This document shows, one piece after another, positions 8,681 through 17,253 of a DNA stretch of 64,000 bases. The first letter of the stretch is position 1, and the number at the start of each line of letters is the position of its first letter. The stretch lies in the NCBI RefSeq assembly GCF_001673315.1, contig NZ_LZLQ01000024.1:1-64000 (forward strand), in the 5' to 3' direction. Origin of the DNA: Mycobacterium asiaticum (GTDB lineage Bacteria; Actinomycetota; Actinomycetes; Mycobacteriales; Mycobacteriaceae). The position numbers were made by a program, and so were the translations under genes. Under the pieces are notes generated by a model. It saw nothing but the letters and a program-made list of their open reading frames with translations, had not been told where the DNA came from and did not search any database.

Positions 8681-8693
8681 TTACCACGGGTAA
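8681..8693. promoter_or_regulatory. Candidate operator in the reductase/PucR divergent promoter
   Basis: TTACCACGGGTAA is a perfect 5-bp inverted repeat with a 3-bp centre. It lies in the 84-bp gap between the divergent starts of the reductase gene and the PucR-type regulator, 17 bp from the reductase ATG. Position and symmetry suit a repressor or activator site shared by both genes. No experimental motif is known to me that matches it. Confidence 0.45.
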
Positions 8694-8748
8694 AGTCTTG
8701 ACTGACCAGCGTGAAAATCAGAGGCCAATTTGTTCGGAAAGGATAGTT

Positions 8749-9960
8749 TTGTCGGAAACGCCGCTCCATCTGACCGGACTGGAACTTGACGAGCCGGTGG
8801 TCAGGGCGCTGGAGGCGATCCTGCCGGCAATGGCGGAGCGAACCGTGACGGCGATCACGGTCGAGGTGCCGAGCTACGCGGACGCGTTCAGCGGACGCAT
8901 GGGCCAAACCATCGAGAACGCGGTTCAGACGTCGCTGGGCGCATTCCTGCGGCTGGCCACCAGACCGGCCTATGCCGACCACGACGGGTCACTGTCCCCT
9001 GCGGTCGACGGCGCCTACGAACTCGGCCGCGGCGAAGCCCGCCAGGGTCGGTCGATCGATGCATTGCTCGCGGCCTATCGGGTGGGTGCGCAGGTGGCCT
9101 GGCGGGAGTTGTCGGCGACCGCGGTCGCGGCGAACCTCCCTGCGGCAACGATCGCGCGGTTCGCCGAGTTGGTGTTTGCCTATATCGACCAGCTGTCGGG
9201 GTCCAGCGCGTCCGGCCACGCTGACGAGCTCGCGACCACGGGACGGGTCCGGCAGCGTTACCTTGACCGACTGGCGCAGGATCTGCTTGCCGGTGAAGCC
9301 GCGGCGACGCTCCTCGCCGATGCCGAAAGAGCGGGTTGGCAGCCACCTGACACGCTCACGGCGGTCGTGCTGCCACTGACCCAGACACGAGGCCTGGCGA
9401 CGCAATTCGGCCAGTCGACGTTGCAGTTGTCTGAGGACCTCCCCGGCGTCGAGGCATCGGAGGCGCTCACGGTCCTGCTGGTTCCGGACATGGTGGGCGC
9501 GGGTCGGCGCCAGCTGATCGCAGCTCTTGCCGGCCGGCACGCGTTGGCGGGTCCGGCACGACCGTGGATGCAGGTCCGGTCGTCCTACCATCGCGCGTTG
9601 CGCGCCCGGAACCTATTGCACGGCAAGGAATCCGACGGACCGTCAACGGTAGACACCGACGACCATCTCGCCGAACTCATCCTCGGCGCCGACCTCGAAT
9701 CCGTCCGCGATCTACGTGCTCGGGTCTTGGCGCCGTTAGCCGACCTGCCACGCAATACCGCCGACCGGCTGACCGAGACACTGCGGTCGTGGGTGTTGCA
9801 CCAGGGCAGGCGCGACGCGGTCGCCGCCGATCTCTTCATTCACGCCCAAACAGTGCGCTACCGCATGACCCAACTGCGCGAACTGTATGGCGACCGGCTC
9901 GGTGATCCGCGCACGCTCCTGGAACTGACAATCGCGCTCGGCCTGGGCGCCAAGCATTAA
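8749..9960 (+). CDS. PucR/CdaR-type transcriptional regulator
   Basis: The 403-residue protein ends in a helix-turn-helix of the PucR class (AADLFIHAQTVRYRMTQLRE, then GDRLGDPRTLLELTIAL), preceded by a GGDEF-like linker region and an N-terminal helical sensor domain with ELGRGEARQGRSIDALLAAY. TTG 8749 is chosen because GAAAGGA lies six bases before it; the long upstream open frame overlaps the reductase gene antisense and has no domain. Being divergent from the reductase/desaturase pair, it is a likely regulator of them, possibly responding to fatty-acid state. Confidence 0.78.
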   Translation: MSETPLHLTGLELDEPVVRALEAILPAMAERTVTAITVEVPSYADAFSGRMGQTIENAVQTSLGAFLRLATRPAYADHDGSLSPAVDGAYELGRGEARQGRSIDALLAAYRVGAQVAWRELSATAVAANLPAATIARFAELVFAYIDQLSGSSASGHADELATTGRVRQRYLDRLAQDLLAGEAAATLLADAERAGWQPPDTLTAVVLPLTQTRGLATQFGQSTLQLSEDLPGVEASEALTVLLVPDMVGAGRRQLIAALAGRHALAGPARPWMQVRSSYHRALRARNLLHGKESDGPSTVDTDDHLAELILGADLESVRDLRARVLAPLADLPRNTADRLTETLRSWVLHQGRRDAVAADLFIHAQTVRYRMTQLRELYGDRLGDPRTLLELTIALGLGAKH

Positions 9961-10002
9961 ACTCCCCGCATGCGGCGACGGCTACGGTGGCAAAGTCCTT
10001 CT

Positions 10003-10824
10003 GTGACAACCAAAACGTTGATCGCATTCGCAGCGGCGTTGACAACGGGATGCGGCGCGTCGTCCGGTCCGACGCTGACGAGCACACCGACCAGCAGCAC
10101 CACAAGACCGACTACCAGCAGCACGACACCACCGGCTCACAGCGGCACCACACCGGCGACGAGCAGTACCACCAACCCCGATTTCGGCACGTCACACGGT
10201 CAGACTTATGGCGTCACTATGGCTTCGCTCGACGGTGCCACGCCGGATAGTCGAGGTCGCTGGCATGGCCGGGTCGCGCAGCTTTCCGGCGGTGATCCAC
10301 GTGTTGCCAACGTGTTCAATAAGGCCAGCAAGGCGTCCGGAAACGGACAGATCGACCAAATGCGCGCCGACGCCGACCCCGAAATCGGCTGGCTGTTCGA
10401 ATTGAATCCGACCGTGACGTTCCGTCCCGTTGCTGTCGCGGAACTCATCGTCGGCGTCTATTCGGCGGACCGGGCGGCCCATCCGGTCAATTCGGTGAGC
10501 ACGATCGTCATCGACAGTCGGACCGCGAGACCGATCACTCTTGCTGACCTGTTCGGTAATCAACAAGAGGGATTGAATCGGCTGTCCGAACAGACCAAAG
10601 TGATCTTTCCGCAGGTGTACGGCAATGGATCAGCGCCGATGGCTGACGAACCGGGCAACCGCCCGATCACCGAGAACTTCGCCAACTGGATTCCCGCGAA
10701 AGCCGGGATGGAGTTGCACTTCACGGATTACCAATTCGGTCACGGATTGCCGGTCATCACCGTGCCGTGGTCGGCACTGACGGACGTGCTTGCTCCAGAC
10801 ATGCTGGCTCTGACCCACGACTAG
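10003..10824 (+). CDS. Probable lipoprotein with DUF3298-type domain
   Basis: The 273-residue protein from GTG 10003 has a short signal ending AALTTGC, a weak lipobox with Cys about residue 17. A Thr/Ser/Pro-rich linker (repeats of TSTT) of about 45 residues follows, then a globular domain with ARPITLADLF and FTDYQFGHGLPVITVPW, features of DUF3298/RsiV-type extracytoplasmic domains found in several mycobacterial lipoproteins. It is probably anchored at the outer face of the membrane with the linker crossing the wall. No ligand is known. ATG 9970 would only add a non-signal-like extension. Confidence 0.72.
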   Translation: MTTKTLIAFAAALTTGCGASSGPTLTSTPTSSTTRPTTSSTTPPAHSGTTPATSSTTNPDFGTSHGQTYGVTMASLDGATPDSRGRWHGRVAQLSGGDPRVANVFNKASKASGNGQIDQMRADADPEIGWLFELNPTVTFRPVAVAELIVGVYSADRAAHPVNSVSTIVIDSRTARPITLADLFGNQQEGLNRLSEQTKVIFPQVYGNGSAPMADEPGNRPITENFANWIPAKAGMELHFTDYQFGHGLPVITVPWSALTDVLAPDMLALTHD

Positions 10825-11155
10825 TCGCTGCTTGACCGCCGGCTTCCGCTACGGGACTGCCGGGCCAGCATCCGCACCGACTGTCAACAATCGCCGAGCG
10901 CGAAAACCGTTGTGTTTCCGGCATCTAGACGCAGTTTTCGCCGCCGGAGGCACCTCGGTGTCAACCAGATGTTTGTCGACGGTCCGAGGTGGGAAGGTTC
11001 AGAAAGAGGTGGGCGGCATCGGCCGGCCGGTACGCCCGCCCAGGTCCCGTCGGTTCAGCCCGAGAGCCGACGGGACCGCTTTATCTCCCCTTCATCCCGT
11101 GCCGCTGTGCCGGCTCGCCGCACACCCGGGAATCAAGCGCCTACCTGGGAGTACC
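10825..11155. other. 331-bp intergenic region with a strong hairpin
   Basis: No convincing gene. The notable content is a perfect stem-loop at 11043-11077 described separately. The G/C-rich sequence before it (about 11000-11040) can also fold (GGGCGGCATCGGCC and GTACGCCCGCC). The region separates the lipoprotein gene from the Rv0914c homologue on the same strand. Confidence 0.5.
11043..11077 (+). terminator. Perfect 11-bp hairpin, possible terminator or leader structure
   Basis: GGTCCCGTCGG at 11043-11053 pairs exactly with CCGACGGGACC at 11067-11077 across a 13-base loop. The following bases are GCTTTATCTCC, so the U-run is weak. It could end transcription of the lipoprotein gene or act in the leader of the thiolase gene that starts about 80 bases later. 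Confidence 0.5.
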
Positions 11156-12388
11156 GTGCCGCGTATGAATGGCGCATCTCCCGGCGTGTGGATTCTGGGC
11201 GGTTATCAGAGCGACTTCGCGCGCAACCTCAGCCGGGAGCACTGCGACTTCGCTTCCCTGACCGCCGAGGTCGTGGACGCCACGCTGGCAGCGGCGCGGA
11301 TGAAGGCCACGGACATCGGAGTCGTACACGTCGGGAACGCCTTCGGTGAGATGTTCGCCACTCAGGGCCATCTGGGCGCCATGCCGGCCACCGTGTGCGA
11401 CGGCCTGTGGAACACCCCGGCTGCCCGGCATGAGGCCGCGTGCGCGTCGGGCAGCGTCGCCGTCCTGGCTGCGGTGGCCGACCTGCGGTCCGGAGCGTAC
11501 GACACCGCACTGGTCGTGGGTCTCGAACTGGAGAAGTCGGTGCCCGGCGACACCGCCGCCCAGTACCTCGGCGCGGCTGCCTGGACCGGACACGAAGGCG
11601 CCGAGGCTCGGTACCTGTGGCCGTCGATGTTCGCGCAAGTCGCCGACGAATACGACCGGCGCTACGGTCTGGACGACGCTCATCTCCGGGCAATCGCGCA
11701 GCTCAACTACGCCAACGCGCGGCGCAATCCGAACGCCCAAACCCGGGACTGGACCGTCCCGAATCCGATCACCGACGACGCCGTGACGAATCCGATCACC
11801 GAGGGCCGGTTACGGCGGTTGGATTGCAGCCAGATGACCGACGGCGGCGCGGGGGTCGTTCTGGTCAACGACGCCTTTCTGCGCGACCATCCCGAGGTGC
11901 TTCCGGCGGGCCGCATCGACGGTTGGGGGCATCGCACCGTGGGTCTGGGCTTACGCCAGAAACTGGACCGCGCCAGTGACGATCCATACGTGATGCCGCA
12001 CGTGCGGGCCGCGGTGTTGGACGCGATGCGACGCGCACAGGTGACCTTGGACGACGTCGACGGGTTCGAGGTGCACGACTGCTTCACCCCCAGCGAGTAC
12101 CTGGCCATCGATCACATCGGCCTGACCGGTCCGGGTGAATCGTGGAAAGCCATCGAGAACGGCGAGATCGAGATCGGTGGTCGGCTGCCCGTCAATCCCA
12201 GTGGCGGAGTGATCGGCGGCGGACACCCAGTGGGCGCGTCCGGGGTACGGATGCTGCTCGACGCGGCCAAACAGGTCAGCGGGACGGCCGGCGACTACCA
12301 GGTCGAGGGTGCGCGGACGTTCGGCACCCTGAATTTCGGCGGCAGCACCGCCACTACCGTCAGCTTCGTCGTCAGTGGGGTGAGTTAA
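11156..12388 (+). CDS. Thiolase-like lipid-transfer/acetyl-CoA acetyltransferase family protein (Rv0914c homologue)
   Basis: The 410-residue protein has the thiolase active-site Cys in HEAACASGSVAVLA, a VHDCFTPSEYLAIDHIGL segment and a C-terminal GGGHPVGASGVRM motif. These belong to the thiolase/SCP-x thiolase-domain family that acts on fatty or steroid acyl-CoA. GTG 11156 follows GGGAG by four bases; ATG 11165 is an alternative giving 407 residues. It is followed after 2 bp by the carotenoid-oxygenase-like gene, as in the Rv0914c-Rv0913c pair, suggesting one operon. Confidence 0.82.
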   Translation: MPRMNGASPGVWILGGYQSDFARNLSREHCDFASLTAEVVDATLAAARMKATDIGVVHVGNAFGEMFATQGHLGAMPATVCDGLWNTPAARHEAACASGSVAVLAAVADLRSGAYDTALVVGLELEKSVPGDTAAQYLGAAAWTGHEGAEARYLWPSMFAQVADEYDRRYGLDDAHLRAIAQLNYANARRNPNAQTRDWTVPNPITDDAVTNPITEGRLRRLDCSQMTDGGAGVVLVNDAFLRDHPEVLPAGRIDGWGHRTVGLGLRQKLDRASDDPYVMPHVRAAVLDAMRRAQVTLDDVDGFEVHDCFTPSEYLAIDHIGLTGPGESWKAIENGEIEIGGRLPVNPSGGVIGGGHPVGASGVRMLLDAAKQVSGTAGDYQVEGARTFGTLNFGGSTATTVSFVVSGVS

Positions 12389-12390
12389 GT

Positions 12391-13914
12391 ATGGACGTAG
12401 AGATCGTCGGCAAGTACCTCTCGACGCTGCCCGAGGATGACGACCACCCGTACCGGACCGGCCCCTGGCGTCCGCAGACAACGGAATGGGACTCCGACGA
12501 CCTGACCGTGGTGGCGGGTGAACTCCCCCACGACCTGGACGGCATCTACCTGCGTAACACCGAGAACCCGCTGCACCCGGCGTTCAAGACCTATCACCCG
12601 TTCGACGGTGACGGCATGTTGCATGTGGTGGGTTTCCGGAACGGAAAAGCGTTCTATCGCAACCGCTTCATCCAAACCGACGGCTTCCTGGCGGAGAACG
12701 AGGCCGGCGGGCCGCTGTGGCCCGGACTGGCCGAGCCCGTGCAGTTCGCGAAACGCGAACAGGGCTGGGGCGCGCGCGAATTGATGAAAGACGCGTCCAG
12801 CACCGACGTCATCGTGCATCGGGGCGTCGCGTTGACCAGCTTCTATCAGTGTGGCGACCTATACCGGGTGGACCCGTATTCGGGGACCACGCTGGGCAAG
12901 GAAGCATGGAATGGGGGCTTCCCGGCCGACTGGGGCGTCTCCGCTCACCCGAAAGTGGACGCCAAGACCGGCGAGCTGTTGTTCTTCAACTACAGCAAGC
13001 AGGACCCCTACATGCGGTACGGCGTTGTCGACCAGCACAACGACCTCGTGCACTACGTCGACGTTCCACTACCCGGACCGCGCCTGCCGCACGATATGGC
13101 GTTCACCGAAAATTACGCCATCCTGAACGACCTCCCGCTGTTCTGGGATCCCGGGTTGCTCGAGCACCGACTGCACCTGCCGCGGTTCTATCCTGATGTG
13201 CCGTCGCGCTTCGCGGTGATTCCGCGCCGCGGCAACACCTCGGACATTCGCTGGTTCGAAGCAGACCCGACATTCGTACTGCACTTCACCAACGCCTACG
13301 AGGAAGGCGACGAGATCGTGCTCGACGGTTTCTTCGAAGGCGCCCCGCAACCTCTGGAAAGCGGTGCCGGGCCAGCTGGCAAGTGGGAGAAGCTTTTTCG
13401 CTTCTTGGCGCTGGACCGATTGGAGACCAGATTGCATCGGTGGCGATTCAATCTGGTCACCGGCGCCGTGCACGAGGAACAGCTGTCGGATTCGATCACC
13501 GAGTTCGGCACCATCAACACCGATTACGCCGGCGGCAAGTACCGCTATACCTACGCCGCCACCGGCAAGCCGGGGTGGTTCCTGTTCGACGGGCTGGTCA
13601 AGCACGATGTGCAGACCGGGCACGAGGAGCGCTACTCGCTGGGCGACGGCGTCTACGGTAGCGAGACCGCGATGGCGCCGCGGGTCGGCGGCGACGCTGA
13701 GGACGACGGTTACCTGATCACCCTCACCACGGACATGACCGCCGATGCGTCCTATTGCCTGGTGTTCGACGCGGCCCGGGTGGCTGACGGGCCGGTGTGC
13801 AAATTGCAGCTGCCTGAACGGATTTCCAGCGGAACGCATTCGACGTGGGTGGCCGGAGCCGAGTTGCGGCGCTGGGATCAGGCGGAGTCGGCGGCCGGCG
13901 CAGTCGGACTGTAG
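12391..13914 (+). CDS. Carotenoid-oxygenase (RPE65/CCD) family dioxygenase, Rv0913c homologue
   Basis: The 507-residue protein has the features of the non-haem iron beta-propeller dioxygenases: GIYLRNTENPLHPAF near the start, HPFDGDGMLH, SAHPKVD, LPHDMAFTENY, HFTNAYEEGDEIVLDG and the final SSGTHSTW, which supply the four iron-binding histidines. The family splits double bonds of carotenoids or stilbenes. The ATG follows the thiolase stop by 2 bp, and a VOC protein follows after 2 bp, so the three form an operon. The substrate in mycobacteria is uncertain. Confidence 0.86.
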   Translation: MDVEIVGKYLSTLPEDDDHPYRTGPWRPQTTEWDSDDLTVVAGELPHDLDGIYLRNTENPLHPAFKTYHPFDGDGMLHVVGFRNGKAFYRNRFIQTDGFLAENEAGGPLWPGLAEPVQFAKREQGWGARELMKDASSTDVIVHRGVALTSFYQCGDLYRVDPYSGTTLGKEAWNGGFPADWGVSAHPKVDAKTGELLFFNYSKQDPYMRYGVVDQHNDLVHYVDVPLPGPRLPHDMAFTENYAILNDLPLFWDPGLLEHRLHLPRFYPDVPSRFAVIPRRGNTSDIRWFEADPTFVLHFTNAYEEGDEIVLDGFFEGAPQPLESGAGPAGKWEKLFRFLALDRLETRLHRWRFNLVTGAVHEEQLSDSITEFGTINTDYAGGKYRYTYAATGKPGWFLFDGLVKHDVQTGHEERYSLGDGVYGSETAMAPRVGGDAEDDGYLITLTTDMTADASYCLVFDAARVADGPVCKLQLPERISSGTHSTWVAGAELRRWDQAESAAGAVGL

Positions 13915-13916
13915 AC

Positions 13917-14417
13917 ATGGACAAGCCCGGCCGGAGGACCCACTGGCCCGAGCAGTTGGCCTCCATCGGCGCCATCCGCTTTGCCCGCCGCTCGTCGAAT
14001 TACGCTGAGACGGTCCGCTTCTACCGCGAGTTGGTGGGTCTGCCGCTGTATGAGACGTTCGGTGACAGCTATGGCAGCAACGGCGCGATCTTCGGGTTGC
14101 CGAGTTCGCAACTGACGATGGAGATCGTCGAGGCGCTCGCCGGACCCGACACTGACGTCCCGGTGGACCATCACGATCAGTTGTGCCTCTACTTCCCGGA
14201 CCGGGCAACGCAGCAGGCAGCGATCGCCCGCCTGCAGGATGCCGGACTGCGACCGGTGCGACAGCACCCGTACTGGGAGGCGACCGGTGCGGTCACCTAC
14301 CGCGACCCCGACGGCCGGGAGGTGGTGTTCGCTCCGTTCGTTTATGGGGTCAACGAGCCGGCCGACAGCTCGGCGTCGGGCCGGCACGAGTTCCCTTCGA
14401 ACGAAGCTCAGAGCTGA
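13917..14417 (+). CDS. VOC (glyoxalase/bleomycin-resistance/dioxygenase) family protein
   Basis: The 166-residue protein contains the paired beta-alpha-beta-beta-beta units of the VOC fold: FARRSSNYAETVRFYRELVG at the start and AVTYRDPDGREVVF near the end. One VOC domain per chain implies a dimer with the metal site between subunits. It starts 2 bp after the carotenoid-oxygenase-like gene and is probably co-transcribed with it. It is convergent with the Rv0912 homologue, with two bases between the stops. The substrate is not evident. Confidence 0.8.
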   Translation: MDKPGRRTHWPEQLASIGAIRFARRSSNYAETVRFYRELVGLPLYETFGDSYGSNGAIFGLPSSQLTMEIVEALAGPDTDVPVDHHDQLCLYFPDRATQQAAIARLQDAGLRPVRQHPYWEATGAVTYRDPDGREVVFAPFVYGVNEPADSSASGRHEFPSNEAQS

Positions 14418-14419
14418 GC

Positions 14420-14854
14420 TCAGCGGCCGTTGCGCGCGGCCAGCGAAGCCTCCGCGACCGCCCACAACGCGCAGATCACCGCGCACACCGTCGCGGCCGC
14501 GCCGACGTAGAGTCCGTATTCCGCCGCCACCGGCGAGTTCACATTGCGCTGGTAGTACAGCATCACCAACGCACCCACCAATAGCGAAATGACCAGCGCG
14601 GCAAGCGAAGCCGCACGTACCGACAGTCCACGCCCCACCATCGCGCCGGCCACCAGCAATGTCGCGGACAGCAGCACGATGAGTTGCCCCGGCCCGAACC
14701 CACGGGGTAACTCGAGACTGCCGTGGGTACCGCCGATCGCGTTGGCCCATCCGCCCCCGTTGACCTTCGTGGTCAGCCACGGCAGCCACGTACTGGTCAA
14801 CACCGCTACCGCGAAAAGCGCCACCAACCAACCGGGACGCAGACGGCGATGCAT
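14420..14854 (-). CDS. Small integral membrane protein, Rv0912 homologue
   Basis: The 144-residue protein has four predicted membrane helices: about 8-26, 57-74, 80-100 and 116-138. The loop after the first helix is glycine-rich (KVNGGGWANAIGG). It is the last gene of the leftward run containing two-domain VOC and Rv0910-like genes, 44 bp after the former. No function is known. Confidence 0.72.
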   Translation of the reverse strand: MHRRLRPGWLVALFAVAVLTSTWLPWLTTKVNGGGWANAIGGTHGSLELPRGFGPGQLIVLLSATLLVAGAMVGRGLSVRAASLAALVISLLVGALVMLYYQRNVNSPVAAEYGLYVGAAATVCAVICALWAVAEASLAARNGR

Positions 14855-14898
14855 GAATGCGAGATTAACCGACCATCACCGTCGGGTACGCGCGACGC

Positions 14899-15672
14899 TC
14901 AGCCGGCCAAGGAAGACAAGTTGAAGACGACTCCGGTCGGATCGGTCGCGGCGGCGAGTCGCCCGTAGGGCGTGTCCTCGGCGTCGCGTACCACCGCTCC
15001 CCCATGGTCGGTGATCATTCGGAGCGTCTTGTCGACGTCGTCCGCGCCGAAGAAAATGCTCCACTGCGACGGCACCCCCTCGGCGAGGAACCCGGCGCCG
15101 TCCATCACACCCAGTAACTGCTGGTCACCGAACCATGCTGTGGTGTACCGGAATTCGTCGGTGTCGCTGGCCTGTTCGGTTCGCCAGCCGAACACCTGGC
15201 GGTAGAAGTCGACGGCGGCGTGGTAGCCCCGCGTCGTCAACTGGTGCCACACGGGTGCGCCGGCTTCGCCGATCACCTCGAAGCCCTGGTGCTCCAACGG
15301 TTGCCATAAGCCGAAAACGGCCCCCGCCGGATCCGTGCCCACCGCCATGAACCCCTTGCCGGGCACCTCCATTGGTTCCAGGCAGCCTGATCCGCCGGCC
15401 GTAGTAACCGCGGAGACGGTGGCGTTGATGTCGGCGGTGTGGAAGTAGGTCGCCCAGTTGTCCGGCATCTGCCACTCGGGGTTGTTCGCCATTAATCCGG
15501 CGACGGGGCGGCCGTCCCTGGCAGCGTTGATGTATCCGCCGTACTCGGGTCCGGCGGAGTCGAATGTCCATCCGAAGACGGCGCCGTAAAACTCCTGGGC
15601 GCGGTCGACGTCGGAGGTGGTCAGGTCAATCCAGCAGGGGGCGCCCAGCGGGGCGCCGATACGGGTGGGCAT
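14899..15672 (-). CDS. Two-domain VOC family protein, Rv0911 homologue
   Basis: The 257-residue protein holds two VOC domains in tandem. The first begins GAPCWIDLTTSDVDRAQEFY, the second GAPVWHQLTTRGYHAAVDFY, each ending with a FxLWQP or GVVFNLSS strand. ATG 15672 follows AAGGAGAAC closely. Tandem VOC proteins close their metal site within one chain. It lies between the Rv0910-like toxin gene and the Rv0912 homologue, matching M. tuberculosis order. Confidence 0.85.
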   Translation of the reverse strand: MPTRIGAPLGAPCWIDLTTSDVDRAQEFYGAVFGWTFDSAGPEYGGYINAARDGRPVAGLMANNPEWQMPDNWATYFHTADINATVSAVTTAGGSGCLEPMEVPGKGFMAVGTDPAGAVFGLWQPLEHQGFEVIGEAGAPVWHQLTTRGYHAAVDFYRQVFGWRTEQASDTDEFRYTTAWFGDQQLLGVMDGAGFLAEGVPSQWSIFFGADDVDKTLRMITDHGGAVVRDAEDTPYGRLAAATDPTGVVFNLSSLAG

Positions 15673-15744
15673 GAGGTTCTCCTTGGGGTTGGTCGGTCTG
15701 TAAGTACCGACTCGTCCGGCCCGAGAAAGTCATCGCGATAGCGA

Positions 15745-16218
15745 TCAGCGATGGAGGGCCCGGTCCCCATTCATGCCTGGATCCGGGCGGGTGAAGACCC
15801 GCAGGAAGTTCTGCAACGATTCGCGGATGTCGCTGCGCAGCGCGGCCGCCACGACCATGCCGATCGGCCCGAACAGCGCAGGGCCGCCCAAATGCACGTC
15901 GAAACTCACGACGGACCCGTCGTTTTTGGGGGCGACCTTGGCGACCAACTTGACCTTGACACCGCCCACGCCGTCGCCGTTGAGCGTCATCCCCTCCGGT
16001 GGTTTGTAGCGCACAATCGTCCATTTGATCCGGTTGGGCATGCCCTTGACCTCGACATAGGACTCGATTACGGTGCCCTTCTCCAAGACCTCGGGCAGCT
16101 TGCTGCGCCATACCTTGTGGATGGTCAACCAGTCCTTGTAGCGGGTCAGGTCCGAGGCGTGGCGCCAGGCCTCTTCGGGCGGCAACGGGACGTCGATGGA
16201 TCCGGAAAGCTTGGCCAT
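15745..16218 (-). CDS. SRPBCC (START-like) protein, homologue of putative toxin Rv0910
   Basis: The 157-residue protein begins AKLSGSIDVPLPPEEAWRHA and has the helix-grip pattern of SRPBCC domains, with WLTIHKVWRSKLPE and a long C-terminal helix ESLQNFLRV. In M. tuberculosis this gene (Rv0910) is annotated as the toxin partner of Rv0909. Here the antitoxin frame directly upstream is cut to 12 codons and ends two bases before this ATG. An SRPBCC fold usually binds a hydrophobic ligand, so the toxin label is itself provisional. Confidence 0.75.
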   Translation of the reverse strand: MAKLSGSIDVPLPPEEAWRHASDLTRYKDWLTIHKVWRSKLPEVLEKGTVIESYVEVKGMPNRIKWTIVRYKPPEGMTLNGDGVGGVKVKLVAKVAPKNDGSVVSFDVHLGGPALFGPIGMVVAAALRSDIRESLQNFLRVFTRPDPGMNGDRALHR

Positions 16219-16220
16219 TC

Positions 16221-16259
16221 TCAGCTCCGCAGGTCCTTGGATTTGTCGAGCATTCCCAC
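16221..16259 (-). pseudogene. Truncated MT0933-like (Rv0909) antitoxin
   Basis: Behind a good ribosome-binding site (GGGGGAAGGA) a GTG at 16259 reads VGMLDKSKDLRS and stops at TGA 16221-16223. The first ten residues fit the start of the MT0933/Rv0909 antitoxin family (MGMLDKAKDL), which is normally about 60 residues or more. The rest is missing, and the Rv0910 homologue starts two bases on. Either a deletion removed the antitoxin body or the stub serves only to couple translation into the downstream gene. Confidence 0.65.
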
Positions 16260-16332
16260 GCTGGTGTTCCTTCCCCCAGGGCTTCCTCCGAAAACCCTAC
16301 TTAACGCCACGATCAGCGGCTGACGTCGGGGT

Positions 16333-17253
16333 CTAGCCTGCGAACAGGGCAACAGCGTTGTCATGGAGCACTTTCCGCAACCACACGTCATCGATGCCGT
16401 CGATCTCGGTGAGCGCTGTCAGGGCATCGACGTAGCGGTAAGGAATGTTCGGAAAGTCGCTGCCGAACAGGACCTTGTCGCTGAGGTCGCGCAGCCGCGG
16501 CAGTGCGGCCGCGGGGAACGGCATCGTCTCGTCGATGAACGAGGTGAAGGCCATCGTGGTGTCGAGTCGCACGTTCTCATAGACGGCGCAGATGTCGAGA
16601 AAATCGGCGTATTCCGGCATGCCCATGTGCGCGATGATCAGCGGCAACTCGGGGAACCTGCGCAACACCGCGCGCACCGGGTCCGGGCCGGTGAAGCGGC
16701 CGGGAGTGGGACCAGAACCGGCGTGCAGCACGACGGGGACGCCGGCGTCGGAGATGGCACCCCACACGGGGTCGAGGAGGGGGTCGGTGGGGTCGTACTG
16801 ACCCACCTGAACGTGCGCTTTGAACAGCCGGGTTCCGGCTTCGATGACATCCTCGACGTACCGGCCGGCGCCAGGCTCCGGAAAGAAGGTGGCTGTCGGC
16901 AGGCAATCGGGCGTGGTGCCGGCGAAGGACTGCGCCCATTGGTTGAGCCATGCGGCCATGTCCGGCTTGTGAGGGTAAACCAGCGAGCTGAATCGCAGCA
17001 CCCCGAAGTCGCGCAGCACCTGGACCCGTTGTTGCTCGTCGGCGCGGTAGGTGATCGGCCAGGGCCGCCCAATCAGCGGGCCGGCCGAGTCGAAGTACCG
17101 CCACACCTTGTCCATCACCCGCCGGGGCATGAAATGGGTGTGCACGTCCACGATGCCGGGCAGGCCCAGGCCGCGCCAGATCCGTCGCACGGGTTCGGGG
17201 TCGGTGACGGCATTCCACGTTTCGGAGCCGGCGCAGCAGTCCACCGCATTCAC
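16333..17253 (-). CDS. Amidohydrolase-family metal-dependent hydrolase/decarboxylase (ACMSD-like)
   Basis: The 306-residue protein has DVHTHFMP near residue 32 (the HxH metal pair), [20 protein letters not shown] and [10 protein letters not shown], the set found in the amidohydrolase_2/ACMSD family. GTG 17253 overlaps the ctpE stop as GTGA, so it is coupled to ctpE; other GTGs at 17259 and 17244 are possible. I recall no such gene here in M. tuberculosis, where Rv0909 follows ctpE, so it is probably an insertion. The substrate is unknown. Confidence 0.8.
   Translation of the reverse strand: MNAVDCCAGSETWNAVTDPEPVRRIWRGLGLPGIVDVHTHFMPRRVMDKVWRYFDSAGPLIGRPWPITYRADEQQRVQVLRDFGVLRFSSLVYPHKPDMAAWLNQWAQSFAGTTPDCLPTATFFPEPGAGRYVEDVIEAGTRLFKAHVQVGQYDPTDPLLDPVWGAISDAGVPVVLHAGSGPTPGRFTGPDPVRAVLRRFPELPLIIAHMGMPEYADFLDICAVYENVRLDTTMAFTSFIDETMPFPAAALPRLRDLSDKVLFGSDFPNIPYRYVDALTALTEIDGIDDVWLRKVLHDNAVALFAG

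Noticed and set aside
7981..8748. Upstream part of the open frame leading into the PucR gene
   Set aside because: It lies antisense to the reductase gene. The domain begins after TTG 8749, which has a ribosome-binding site.
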